Below, piece after piece: positions 52,870 to 64,000 of a stretch of 64,000 nucleotides of DNA. The notes beneath the pieces were generated by a model, which saw only the letters and a program-made list of their open reading frames with translations, did not search any database and was not told the origin of the DNA. The first letter of the stretch is position 1. The number at the start of each line of letters is the position of its first letter. Position numbers and translations under genes: made by a program. The DNA is from VXYL01 sp965199875 (lineage in GTDB: Bacteria; Pseudomonadota; Gammaproteobacteria; Pseudomonadales; Azotimanducaceae), in NCBI GenBank assembly GCA_965199875.1, contig OZ241346.1, positions 1,426,001 to 1,490,000 of the forward strand, given 5' to 3'.

Positions 52870-54078
52870 TCAAGGAGGCTGGACGAACAGATCCTTGATC
52901 GGCTTGGCCCACTTGCCCGGCAGCACTCGGCGCACGCGCACCTCGTCGCAGCCGGTGAACTCGGCGTACTCGAAGACCGCGCTTGCGAACGCCGGCAGAA
53001 AGGCGTCCGGCGGGTCGCGTTCGAGAAACAGCGCCTTGATCTCGAATCGGCCTTCGGGGCGGTGCGCCTTGCAGTCCATGCGCCCGACCAAGGCGTCGGC
53101 AAAGACGATCGGCAGCGCGAAGTAGCCGAACTGGCGTTTCGCCTCGGGCGTATAGCACTCGATGGTGTAGTCGAAGTCGAAAACCTCCACGCCGCGCTGC
53201 CGCTGGATGACGACGTTGTCGAAGGGCGACAGGATGCGCGCGATGTCGGCCGGCTTCCTGTTGCGCCCGTCCAACGCACCTGGGCGGGCATACAGAAGCG
53301 CGCCGCTGGCGCTGCGCCGAGCGACGAGCTCTCCCCGCGCCACGCGCACCTTCAGCCGCGCGCGAACGTCGGCGCGCACCCGGGCATCCCGACGGAAGAA
53401 GCAGATGGTCTTCTCGGTGGCGAAGCCGTGCGCCGTCAGGCTCTGGTCGATGACGTGATCGGCGTGCTCGTCGGCGCTTGGTTCGGCGGTTTGCGCGTCT
53501 CCCGGCAGAACCCGCTCGGCCAGTTCGTAGCGTTTCTGGAAGCCCTGCCGCTCGATGCTCGTCAACTCGCCTTCCATGAACAGCTGCTCCAATGCCCGTT
53601 TGGCCGGCTTCCAGTCCCACCAGCCTTCGCGGGTTTGGCGGGGGTCCTCGAAATCCCTGGCGAACAACGGCCCCTCGTCCCGAATCCGGTCGCGCACCCA
53701 GGCGCGAACCTTCTCGTCGCGCTTGAGGTTCCAGCCGATTCTGCCTTCGCGCACCGCCCGCATCATCGGCAGCGCGAAACGGTAGTCGCGCATGGGCAGG
53801 TAGGCAGCCGCGTGGCACCAGTACTCGAAGGCGAGGCCGCGCTTCACCAGGCGATTCGGGATCCCCTCGTCGTACTTGGAAACGCGCGTGAAGAAGGTGT
53901 GATGATGCGCCCTCGCCACCACGGAGATGGTGTCGATCTGCACGTAGCCAATGCGCTCGAGAACCTTCCGCGCCCCGACTAGGCCGCTGCCCGGCTTGCG
54001 CTTGCCGGCGAGACCCTGATGGCCAAGCGCCAGCTGGCGCAGCCGCGCCGGGCTTGGTGGTTGACGGGCCACGGTCAC
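52870..54078 (-). CDS. YcaQ-family winged-helix protein (interstrand crosslink glycosylase-like)
   Basis: A 402-residue protein of the DUF1006/HTH_42 family: VGARKVLERIGYVQIDTISVVARAHHHTFFTR at the N-terminus, FEYWCHAAAYLPMRDYR in the middle. Family members AlkX/YcaQ and AlkZ remove alkylated bases and crosslinks; AlkZ uses a QxQ motif and YcaQ a QxD, and here QIDTIS supplies QxD, pointing to the YcaQ branch. The start is GTG 54078 or GTG 54072. It is divergent from a broken regulator gene. Confidence 0.82.
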   Translation of the reverse strand: MTVARQPPSPARLRQLALGHQGLAGKRKPGSGLVGARKVLERIGYVQIDTISVVARAHHHTFFTRVSKYDEGIPNRLVKRGLAFEYWCHAAAYLPMRDYRFALPMMRAVREGRIGWNLKRDEKVRAWVRDRIRDEGPLFARDFEDPRQTREGWWDWKPAKRALEQLFMEGELTSIERQGFQKRYELAERVLPGDAQTAEPSADEHADHVIDQSLTAHGFATEKTICFFRRDARVRADVRARLKVRVARGELVARRSASGALLYARPGALDGRNRKPADIARILSPFDNVVIQRQRGVEVFDFDYTIECYTPEAKRQFGYFALPIVFADALVGRMDCKAHRPEGRFEIKALFLERDPPDAFLPAFASAVFEYAEFTGCDEVRVRRVLPGKWAKPIKDLFVQPP

Positions 54079-54258
54079 GCCGCGTACGGACGGCGTTGCC
54101 CGGGAGCGGTGGCGAGAGCTTTTCGACACGCCGGCCAAGGTCCCTGCGTTGCTTCGGCGGCGGCAAGCGTACACCAACCTGGCGGAGTCGAGCCTGCGCC
54201 AGGCCGGAACCGCCGGAACCCAAGGAACGCGCGGACATATGCTACGGTGCGCTTGCGG

Positions 54259-55220
54259 ATGCTTGCGCGAAGGCCGGACGCGGCGGCGCCCGCGCCCGAC
54301 GAGGAACCCTTGCCGCAGCTGCGCTCGGAAGCGGTGGACTTCAGAGCCGCTTCCGAGTGGTTTGCGCCCAAGCGCAAGCTGCGGCGAGGCGATCTGGACA
54401 CGTTGGGACTGCTAGGGCGCGACCGAGCCCGCAAGGTGCCCACCGTGGGCGGCGTCCTGCTGTTCGGCGATGGCGACGAAAAGGAGCGCCACTTCCCCGA
54501 CGCCTGGATACAAGCAGCGCGGTTTCGCGGCGCGCATCGAGCGCACATCGCCGATCAGCGCGCCATTCGCGGCCACGCGCCAGCGCTGGTCGAGCGGGCG
54601 ACGGAGTTCGTCGTCGAGCACCTGTCGTGCGGCGCGCGCATCGACGGCACGCGACGGCAGGACCGCTGGAACGTGCCCCCGGTCGCGGTGCGCGAGGCCA
54701 TCGTCAACGCGGTGGCGCATGCGGACTACGCCCAGCGCGGCGGCCCGACGCGGGTTGCCGTCTTCGCGGACCGGTGGAAGTGGAAAGCCCGGGCCTGCTG
54801 CCCTTCGGCCTGACCATCGAGGACTTGCCGCGCGGCGTGTCGAAGCTCCGCAATCGCGTGATTGCGCGCGTGTTCCACGAACTCGGCTTGATGGAAAACT
54901 GGGGCAGCGGAGTTCAGCGCATGATCGCCGCTTGCGACGAAGCGGGTTGTGCGCACCCCGTGTTCGAGGAGCTAGGCGGACGCTTCCGCGTAACCCTTGG
55001 CGTCTCCGGATCAAGCCCTACGGCGGACGACGTGGATGCCCGCCTGCTAAGCGCTCTGCGCACCGCGGACGGTCTCTCCACCAGCCAACTGGCGGCGGCC
55101 ATCGAGCGCACGCCGCGCACGACCCGCACGCGGCTGAAGAGGTTGGTGGAACAGGGGCTGCTGCGCGAGGTCGGCTCCGGCGCCAACGATCCGCGCCGAC
55201 GCTACTACTTGATCGAGTGA
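54259..55220 (+). pseudogene. Frameshifted AlbA/HATPase-type transcriptional regulator remnant
   Basis: Frame 1 (54259 to about 54775) encodes SEAVDFRAASEWFAPKRKL, VPTVGGVLLFG, HFPDAWIQAARF and VREAIVNAVAHADYAQRGGP, the HATPase_c_4 part of putative regulators with AlbA_2 domains. At about 54772 the reading moves by one base (loss of a G before TGGAAGTGG), after which frame 3 continues to 55220 with VEVESPGLLPFGLTIEDLP, NRVIARVFHELGLMENWGSG and a winged-helix end. The N-terminal AlbA_2 DNA-binding domain is missing, so it is truncated as well as shifted. The single-base change could be a sequencing error; the missing 5' part could not. Confidence 0.78.
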
Positions 55221-55225
55221 CGTTG

Positions 55226-55267
55226 GCTACTCGGAAGCAACTCGGAAACGCAGCGCTTCCGAGTAGC
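55226..55267. promoter_or_regulatory. 13-bp inverted repeat with internal repeat upstream of ilvB
   Basis: GCTACTCGGAAGC at 55226-55238 is perfectly complementary to GCTTCCGAGTAGC at 55255-55267. The 16-base loop contains a second ACTCGGAA (55240-55247), so the right arm could pair with either left copy, giving two exclusive stems. No T tract follows. It may end transcription of the remnant on its left or regulate ilvBNC. A TAGAAT (55311-55316) further on is a plausible -10 box for ilvB. Confidence 0.5.
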
Positions 55268-55340
55268 GGCAAGCACCGCATCGCGTCGCTCTGGCGAATC
55301 GCTACGCTGCTAGAATACCGCGCTTTCCCATGCTTGGACG

Positions 55341-57125
55341 ATGTCGATGACGGAACGCCTCTCCGGCGGCGAGATGCTCGTTCGCGCCCTGCAGGACGAG
55401 GGCGTGAAGTACATCTTCGGCTATCCGGGCGGTGCTGCGCTGCACATCTACGACGCCATCTTCAAGCAGCAGCGCATCGAGCACATTCTGGTGCGCCACG
55501 AACAGGCCGCCACGCACATGGCGGACGCCTACGCGCGAACCACCGGCACGCCCGGGGTGGTGCTGGTCACCTCCGGCCCAGGCGCCACCAACGCCATCAC
55601 CGGCATCGCCACGGCGTACATGGATTCCACCCCCATCGTGGTGATTTCCGCCCAGGTGGCCAACGAGTTCATCGGCACGGACGCCTTCCAGGAAACCGAC
55701 ATGGTCGGCGTTTCCAGGCCGGTGGTGAAGCACAGCTACATCGTCAAGAGCGCGGCGGACATTCCGCGCATCGTCAAGGAGGCGTTCTACATCGCCGCCT
55801 CCGGGCGCCCGGGGCCGGTGGTGATCGACGTGCCGAAGGACACCACCGATCCCGCCGTCGTCTTCGACTACCGCTATCCGCCATCGGTGTCGCTGCGCTC
55901 CTATTCGCCAGCCACCCGTGGCCACCGAGGGCAGATCAAGAAGGCCGTCGCGGCGCTGCTCGACGCCAAGCGCCCGGTCATCTACGCCGGCGGCGGCGTC
56001 GTCCAGGGCGAAGCCGCCGATGCGCTCACCGGCCTGGCGCGACGCCTGGACCATCCGGTCACCAACACGCTGATGGGCCTCGGCGGCTTTCCCGGCAGCG
56101 ACGAACGGTTCCTCGGCATGCTCGGCATGCACGGCGCGTTCGAGGCGAACATGGCCATGCACCATGCGGACCTCATCTTCGCCGTCGGCGCGCGCTTCGA
56201 CGACCGGGTCACCAACCATCCGGCGAAGTTCGCGCCGGAAGCCAGGATCGTCCATCTCGACATCGACCCGGCGTCCATCTCGAAGATCATCAAGGCGGAC
56301 ATTCCCATCGTCGGGCCGAGCGGGCCGGTGCTGCGCGACATGGCCTCGGAGGTCGAAGCTGCGCTGCGCCAAGCGCCCGAACGCATCGACCGGAAAGCCC
56401 TTGCGGCCTGGTGGCAGCGCATCCGCCGCTGGCGCGACGAACACGGGCTGGACCACGATCAGCGGCATCGCTCCGGCAGCGGCGGAGCGCTGCTGCCGCA
56501 GCAGGTGGTGCAGGCGGTCTATCGCGCCACCGCTGGCGAGGCGTTCGTCACCAGCGATGTCGGCCAGCATCAGATGTTCGCCGCCCAGTACTACAAGTTC
56601 GACAAGCCGCGGCGCTGGATCAACAGCGGCGGCCTCGGCACCATGGGCTTCGGCCTGCCGGCGGCGATGGGCGTGCAGTTCGCGCATCCCGGCGCCAGCG
56701 TCGTGTGCATCACCGGCGAGGGCAGCTTCATGATGAACATGCAGGAGCTGTCCACCTGCATGCAGTACGCGCTGCCCATCAAGATCGTCAATCTGAACAA
56801 TCAGGCGCTCGGCATGGTCAAGCAGTGGCAGGACATGCAGTACGGCGGCCGGCACTCGCACAGCACCTACCGGGACGCGCTGCCGGACTTCACCGCGCTC
56901 ATCGAGTCCTTCGGCCACACCGCCTACCGGGTGGACGACCTGGCGGAACTCGATGCCACCATGGCGGACGTCTTCGGCGCCAGGCACAAGGACGATCTGG
57001 TGTTCGTGGACGCGCACATCGACCCGGACGAACACGTCTATCCGATGGCCGTCAAGGGCGGCTCGATGATGGACATGGTGCTGGAACGCCAGCCCGGGCA
57101 GGTCGACATCCGCGAGGACGTCTAG
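55341..57125 (+). CDS. ilvB: Acetolactate synthase large subunit
   Basis: A 594-residue thiamine-diphosphate enzyme: YIFGYPGGAALHIYDAI with VRHEQAATHMADAYAR (catalytic Glu), VTSGPGATNAITGIATAY and the C-terminal TPP site GEGSFMMNMQELSTC. It joins two pyruvates, or pyruvate and 2-ketobutyrate, in valine/leucine/isoleucine synthesis. ATG 55341; a second ATG two codons on is equally possible. The small subunit gene follows 2 bases later, giving a classic ilvBNC operon. Confidence 0.96.
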   Translation: MSMTERLSGGEMLVRALQDEGVKYIFGYPGGAALHIYDAIFKQQRIEHILVRHEQAATHMADAYARTTGTPGVVLVTSGPGATNAITGIATAYMDSTPIVVISAQVANEFIGTDAFQETDMVGVSRPVVKHSYIVKSAADIPRIVKEAFYIAASGRPGPVVIDVPKDTTDPAVVFDYRYPPSVSLRSYSPATRGHRGQIKKAVAALLDAKRPVIYAGGGVVQGEAADALTGLARRLDHPVTNTLMGLGGFPGSDERFLGMLGMHGAFEANMAMHHADLIFAVGARFDDRVTNHPAKFAPEARIVHLDIDPASISKIIKADIPIVGPSGPVLRDMASEVEAALRQAPERIDRKALAAWWQRIRRWRDEHGLDHDQRHRSGSGGALLPQQVVQAVYRATAGEAFVTSDVGQHQMFAAQYYKFDKPRRWINSGGLGTMGFGLPAAMGVQFAHPGASVVCITGEGSFMMNMQELSTCMQYALPIKIVNLNNQALGMVKQWQDMQYGGRHSHSTYRDALPDFTALIESFGHTAYRVDDLAELDATMADVFGARHKDDLVFVDAHIDPDEHVYPMAVKGGSMMDMVLERQPGQVDIREDV

Positions 57126-57127
57126 CC

Positions 57128-57625
57128 GTGCGCGATCGACATCTGCTGGCGATTCTGCTGGAGAACGAAGCCGGGGCGCTGTCCCGGGTGATGGGCCTGT
57201 TCGCCCAGCGCAACTACAACATCGAGACGCTGACCGTCGCCCCCACCGAGGACGAAACGCTGTCCCGGGCTACCCTCACCACCCGCGGCGACGCCGGCAA
57301 GATCGAGCAGATCACCAAGCATCTGAACCGGCTGATCGAGGTGGTGAAGGTGGTGGACCTCACCGACGACGAACACGTGGAGCGGGAACTGATGCTCATC
57401 AAGGTGAGCGCCGCGGGCACCGAACGCCCGGAGGTTAAGCGCACCTGCGACATCTTCCGCGGCCAGATCGTCGACGTCGCCAGCGACTCCTACACCATCC
57501 AGCTGACCGGCACGTCGGAAAAGCTCGACGCCTTTCTGCGCGCTCTGGCGGCGGGGACGATCCTCGAAGTGGTACGTTCCGGCGTCTCCGGCATCGGCCG
57601 CGGCAGCCATACGCTAGGCTTGTAG
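57128..57625 (+). CDS. ilvN: Acetolactate synthase small (regulatory) subunit
   Basis: A 165-residue ACT-domain protein: HLLAILLENEAGALSRVMGL and FAQRNYNIETLTVAPTED, the valine-binding region, then RELMLIKVSA and the C-terminal domain. It stabilises IlvB and gives feedback inhibition by valine. GTG start 2 bases after ilvB, length standard for the IlvH/IlvN long type. Confidence 0.96.
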   Translation: MRDRHLLAILLENEAGALSRVMGLFAQRNYNIETLTVAPTEDETLSRATLTTRGDAGKIEQITKHLNRLIEVVKVVDLTDDEHVERELMLIKVSAAGTERPEVKRTCDIFRGQIVDVASDSYTIQLTGTSEKLDAFLRALAAGTILEVVRSGVSGIGRGSHTLGL

Positions 57626-57669
57626 CCAACGCCGACTTCGGGCTTGAAGAGAAAGAAGAGGAGGCACCC

Positions 57670-58686
57670 ATGCGCATCTACTACGACAAGGACGCCGACC
57701 TGTCCATCATTCAGAAGATGAACGTGGTGGTGGTGGGCTACGGCTCCCAAGGCCACGCCCACGCCAACAATCTGCGCGACTCCGGCGTCGGCGTGAAAGT
57801 GGCGCTGCGCCCCGGTTCCGGTTCCTGGGAGAAGGCCGAGAACGCCGGCTTCGACGTCGCCGCCGTGGCCGAAGCGACCGACGGCGCCGATCTGGTGATG
57901 CTGCTGACGCCGGACGAGCACCAGCAGCGCATCTACAGCGAGCAGATCGAACCGAATCTCAAGGCAGGCGCGGCCATCGCCTTCGCGCACGGCTTCAACA
58001 TCCACTTCCAGCTGATCGTGCCGCGCCCGGACCTGGACATCGTAATGATCGCGCCGAAGGGCCCGGGCCACACCGTGCGCTCCACCTACGTCGAAGGCGG
58101 CGGCGTGCCGTCGCTGATCGCCATGGCCCAGGACGCCAGCGGCCAGGCCAAGGACATCGCGCTGTCCTACGCCTGCGCCAACGGCGCCGGGCGCGCCGGC
58201 ATCATCGAGACCAGCTTCCGCGAGGAAACCGAGACGGATCTCTTCGGCGAGCAGACCGTGCTCTGCGGCGGCGCCGCGGCGCTGGTGACGGCGGGTTTCG
58301 AGACCCTGGTGGAAGCCGGCTACGCGCCGGAAATGGCCTACTTCGAATGCCTGCACGAACTCAAGCTGATCGTCGACTTCTTCTACGAAGGCGGCATCAG
58401 CAACATGTGGTACACCGTCTCCAACACCGCCGAGTACGGCGGCCTGACGCGCGGTTCGCGCATCGTCACGGAAGAGACCAAAGCGGAAATGCGGCGCATC
58501 CTGGAGGAGATCCAGTCCGGCGCCTTCGCCCGCGAGTTCGTCACCGAGAACCAGGCCGGGGCGCCGACCATCAAGGCCATGCGCCGGCGCAGCCAGGCGC
58601 ACGCCATCGAGGACGTGGGCGCGAGGCTGCGCGCCATGATGCCGTGGATCGAGGCCAACAAGCTGGTGGACAAGACGAAGAACTGA
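57670..58686 (+). CDS. ilvC: Ketol-acid reductoisomerase (class I, short form)
   Basis: A 338-residue NADPH-dependent enzyme: VVVVGYGSQGHAHANNLRDSG, GPGHTVRS, and the metal-binding region ETETDLFGEQTVLCGG. It makes dihydroxy-isovalerate from acetolactate. An AGAGGAGG ribosome binding site precedes ATG 57670. The length places it in the class I (short) group used by most bacteria with ilvBNC, rather than the long E. coli form. Confidence 0.96.
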   Translation: MRIYYDKDADLSIIQKMNVVVVGYGSQGHAHANNLRDSGVGVKVALRPGSGSWEKAENAGFDVAAVAEATDGADLVMLLTPDEHQQRIYSEQIEPNLKAGAAIAFAHGFNIHFQLIVPRPDLDIVMIAPKGPGHTVRSTYVEGGGVPSLIAMAQDASGQAKDIALSYACANGAGRAGIIETSFREETETDLFGEQTVLCGGAAALVTAGFETLVEAGYAPEMAYFECLHELKLIVDFFYEGGISNMWYTVSNTAEYGGLTRGSRIVTEETKAEMRRILEEIQSGAFAREFVTENQAGAPTIKAMRRRSQAHAIEDVGARLRAMMPWIEANKLVDKTKN

Positions 58687-58700
58687 GGGCGAAGGCCCTC
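58685..58700. terminator. GC hairpin over the ilvC stop codon
   Basis: GAGGGC at 58685-58690 pairs with GCCCTC at 58695-58700 around a GAAG loop; the stem starts inside the TGA of ilvC. No T tract follows, so it may mark a processing or Rho-dependent end or protect the ilvBNC transcript rather than terminate by itself. Confidence 0.35.
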
Positions 58701-58747
58701 GGCGGTTGGTGGCGCCGAAGGCCGCCATCGAACAAGGAGAGCAGAAG

Positions 58748-59788
58748 ATGTCCAAATTGTCGGACGACCCGCGCATCGACCCGCGCATCAAGGCGGTGTT
58801 CGCCGCCATGCCCGAGATGGCCAACCCAGGCGACGCCGAGAGCCGCGAGCAGCTGCTCACCGAGGCGAACTCGGAACAGGCGAAGGCCGCGGCCAAGGGC
58901 ATGGAGGCGTTCATGGCCATGTGCGACACCGAGGAAGTCGCGCCCGCCCTGCACTTGCGCACCGAGATCCACGAGTTCGAGTCGCAGCCGGACGGCAACA
59001 CCGTCAAGGTGCAGTACATCCGGATGAACGACAACGATCCGCGCGCCTGCGTCTACTACATCCACGGCGGCGGGATGCAGTCCATGTCCTGCTTCTACGG
59101 CAACTACCGCGCTTGGGGACGCATCCTCGCGGTGCAAGGCGTCGCAGTGGCGATGGTGGACTTCCGCAACGCGCTTACGCCGTCTTCCGCGCCGGAAGTC
59201 GCGCCGTTTCCCGCCGGCTTGAACGACTGCGTGAGCGGCCTGTACTGGCTGGAGGCGAACGCCGCGAACCTGCACGTCGATGCGGAGCGGATCATCGTCG
59301 CCGGCGAAAGCGGCGGCGGCAACCTCACCTTGGCCACCGGCCTGCAGCTGCTGCGCGACGGCGACATCGACCTGGTGCAGGGCCTGTACGCGCTCTGCCC
59401 GTACATCGCCGGCTCCTGGCCGCTGCCGGAGAACCCGTCCTCGACGGAGAACAACGGCATCCTCCTGGACCTGCACAACAACCGCGGCGCGATGGCCTAC
59501 GGCATTGAGGAACTCGAACGCAAGAACCCGCTGGCGTGGCCGGGCTTCGCCACCGAGGACGACGTGCGCGGCCTGCCGCCGGTGGCGATCAGCGTCAACG
59601 AATGCGATCCGCTGCGCGACGAAGGCGTGAACTTCTACCGCCTGCTGCTGCGCGCCGGCGTGCCGGCAACCTGCCGCCAGGTGATGGGCACCATCCACGC
59701 CACGGAGATCTTCCCCATCACGTGCCCAGAGGTCAGCCACGAAACGGCGCGCAGCATCGCCGACTTCTGCTACGGACTCACCCGCTAG
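58748..59788 (+). CDS. Alpha/beta hydrolase (hormone-sensitive-lipase type esterase)
   Basis: A 346-residue hydrolase of the HSL-like family: oxyanion motif YYIHGGGMQSM, nucleophile GESGGGNLTLA (Ser in GESGG), acid CDPLRDEG and a later His in TIHATEIF. It probably hydrolyses short esters or lactones. An AAGGAG upstream of ATG 58748 supports the start. The first 80 residues form a helical cap. It is 61 bases after ilvC and in the same direction but has no known role in branched-chain synthesis. Confidence 0.88.
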   Translation: MSKLSDDPRIDPRIKAVFAAMPEMANPGDAESREQLLTEANSEQAKAAAKGMEAFMAMCDTEEVAPALHLRTEIHEFESQPDGNTVKVQYIRMNDNDPRACVYYIHGGGMQSMSCFYGNYRAWGRILAVQGVAVAMVDFRNALTPSSAPEVAPFPAGLNDCVSGLYWLEANAANLHVDAERIIVAGESGGGNLTLATGLQLLRDGDIDLVQGLYALCPYIAGSWPLPENPSSTENNGILLDLHNNRGAMAYGIEELERKNPLAWPGFATEDDVRGLPPVAISVNECDPLRDEGVNFYRLLLRAGVPATCRQVMGTIHATEIFPITCPEVSHETARSIADFCYGLTR

Positions 59789-59867
59789 CGCCGCGGCGTC
59801 CCCAGCACCTCGGCGGAGCTGCTTGCGGGTTGGCGGTGCGGCCGTCTCGGCAGCCGCTCCAGCCCGC

Positions 59868-59895
59868 GGCTCTCATACACGCATGTACGAGAGCC
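59868..59895. promoter_or_regulatory. 12-bp hairpin between the hydrolase and clpX
   Basis: GGCTCTC-A-TACA at 59868-59879 pairs with TGTA-C-GAGAGCC at 59884-59895 around a CGCA loop. On the plus strand there is one A-C mismatch; on the minus strand the same position is a G-U pair, so the structure is complete only in minus-strand RNA. No T tract on either side. Could be a protein-binding inverted repeat or an RNA element. Confidence 0.45.
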
Positions 59896-59983
59896 CGTTC
59901 GCCGCCCTTGCCCCGAGGGGTTGCAAAACGGCGGCCTAGCCATCATGGTTCGCAGTCGGTTCCATTGACGCGAAAGAGGTTCC

Positions 59984-61267
<1,284 letters not shown>

Positions 61268-61298
61268 CGCTTCGCTCGATGTCGATTCGAGGTCGGCC

Positions 61299-63695
<2,397 letters not shown>

Positions 63696-64000
63696 GCCGC
63701 CCGACCTGCCATCGGACTCGGCGCAGCAGCGGCCTCGCATCCGGCGCCAAGCGCTCGGCTCAGTCCTCGTGCCTGGGGCGCTCGTAGTAGCCGGGTTCCC
63801 TCAACACCAGCCCCGCGGTGGCCCAGGCCGGCGGCGCCAGGCGCCGCCTCGAATACGCCGAATGGCGACATCGCTTCCACGAACTCGTCGAGCGCCCCGG
63901 CGAGAGACTCGGGGAAGTGCAGGCTGCGCACTGAACGAACCCTAGCTTGGGCGGCCAAAAGCTACACCAAGGACGCATCCTGTCAACACGCGGCGCCTGG
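63696..64000. other. 305 bases after lon, no gene seen
   Basis: Several frames are open on the minus strand because of high G+C, including one with LHFPESLAGALDEFVEAMSPFG, but none shows a sustained domain, a good start or an end consistent with a known family. It could be the 3' part of a gene that begins beyond the window. Confidence 0.4.

Overview
Organism. The long block from 28.3 to 64 kb is housekeeping sequence. mtaD-ubiG are divergent from gyrA, followed by serC-pheA-hisC-tyrA-cmk-rpsA-ihfB-lapA, a comEA-like gene, a sugar epimerase and a WbpM-type dehydratase; further on come ilvBNC and clpX-lon. This gene order, high G+C (mid-60s percent by eye), frequent GTG starts and start/stop overlaps point to a gammaproteobacterium, probably an uncultured lineage near the Pseudomonas-like part of the class. 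No rRNA or tRNA gene was seen, so this cannot be refined.

Region 1-21.1 kb is a dense defence island. Parts of one multi-gene system are spread through it: the C-terminal end of a probable DUF499 ATPase at the window edge, a DUF7680-type protein, a DUF1156 Zn-ribbon DNA methyltransferase and a large PLD-nuclease/SNF2-like helicase. Other modules lie between them: two tandem AAA-like/PD-(D/E)XK genes; a lower-G+C three-gene operon (DNA methyltransferase, protein kinase fused to a P-loop ATPase, and an unrecognised two-part Rossmann-like protein); a small hypothetical gene; an Rpn-type nuclease; an OLD-like ATPase/TOPRIM nuclease; a DUF4143 ATPase; and a HepT/MntA toxin-antitoxin pair. The three-gene operon is the best candidate for an undescribed system.

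Region 21.1-28.3 kb is a metabolic accessory stretch: MBL hydrolase, broken haloalkane-dehalogenase-like gene, sulfatase, SDR reductase, VOC protein and MFS exporter. A degraded duplicate of the 3' end of the PLD-helicase gene lies within it, about 3.8 kb from the intact end.

Region 28.3-45.3 kb holds two small membrane-protein genes, ubiG, mtaD, the aromatic amino acid/translation supra-operon (aroA missing from its usual place) and a shrunken version of the locus that in Pseudomonas carries the O-antigen cluster.

Region 45.3-64 kb holds putA, an FAD dehydrogenase/CoA-transferase pair, an Arg-rich lipoprotein, a YcaQ-family gene, a frameshifted AlbA/HATPase-type regulator remnant, the ilvBNC operon with a structured leader, an alpha/beta hydrolase, clpX and lon. 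clpP is not next to clpX.
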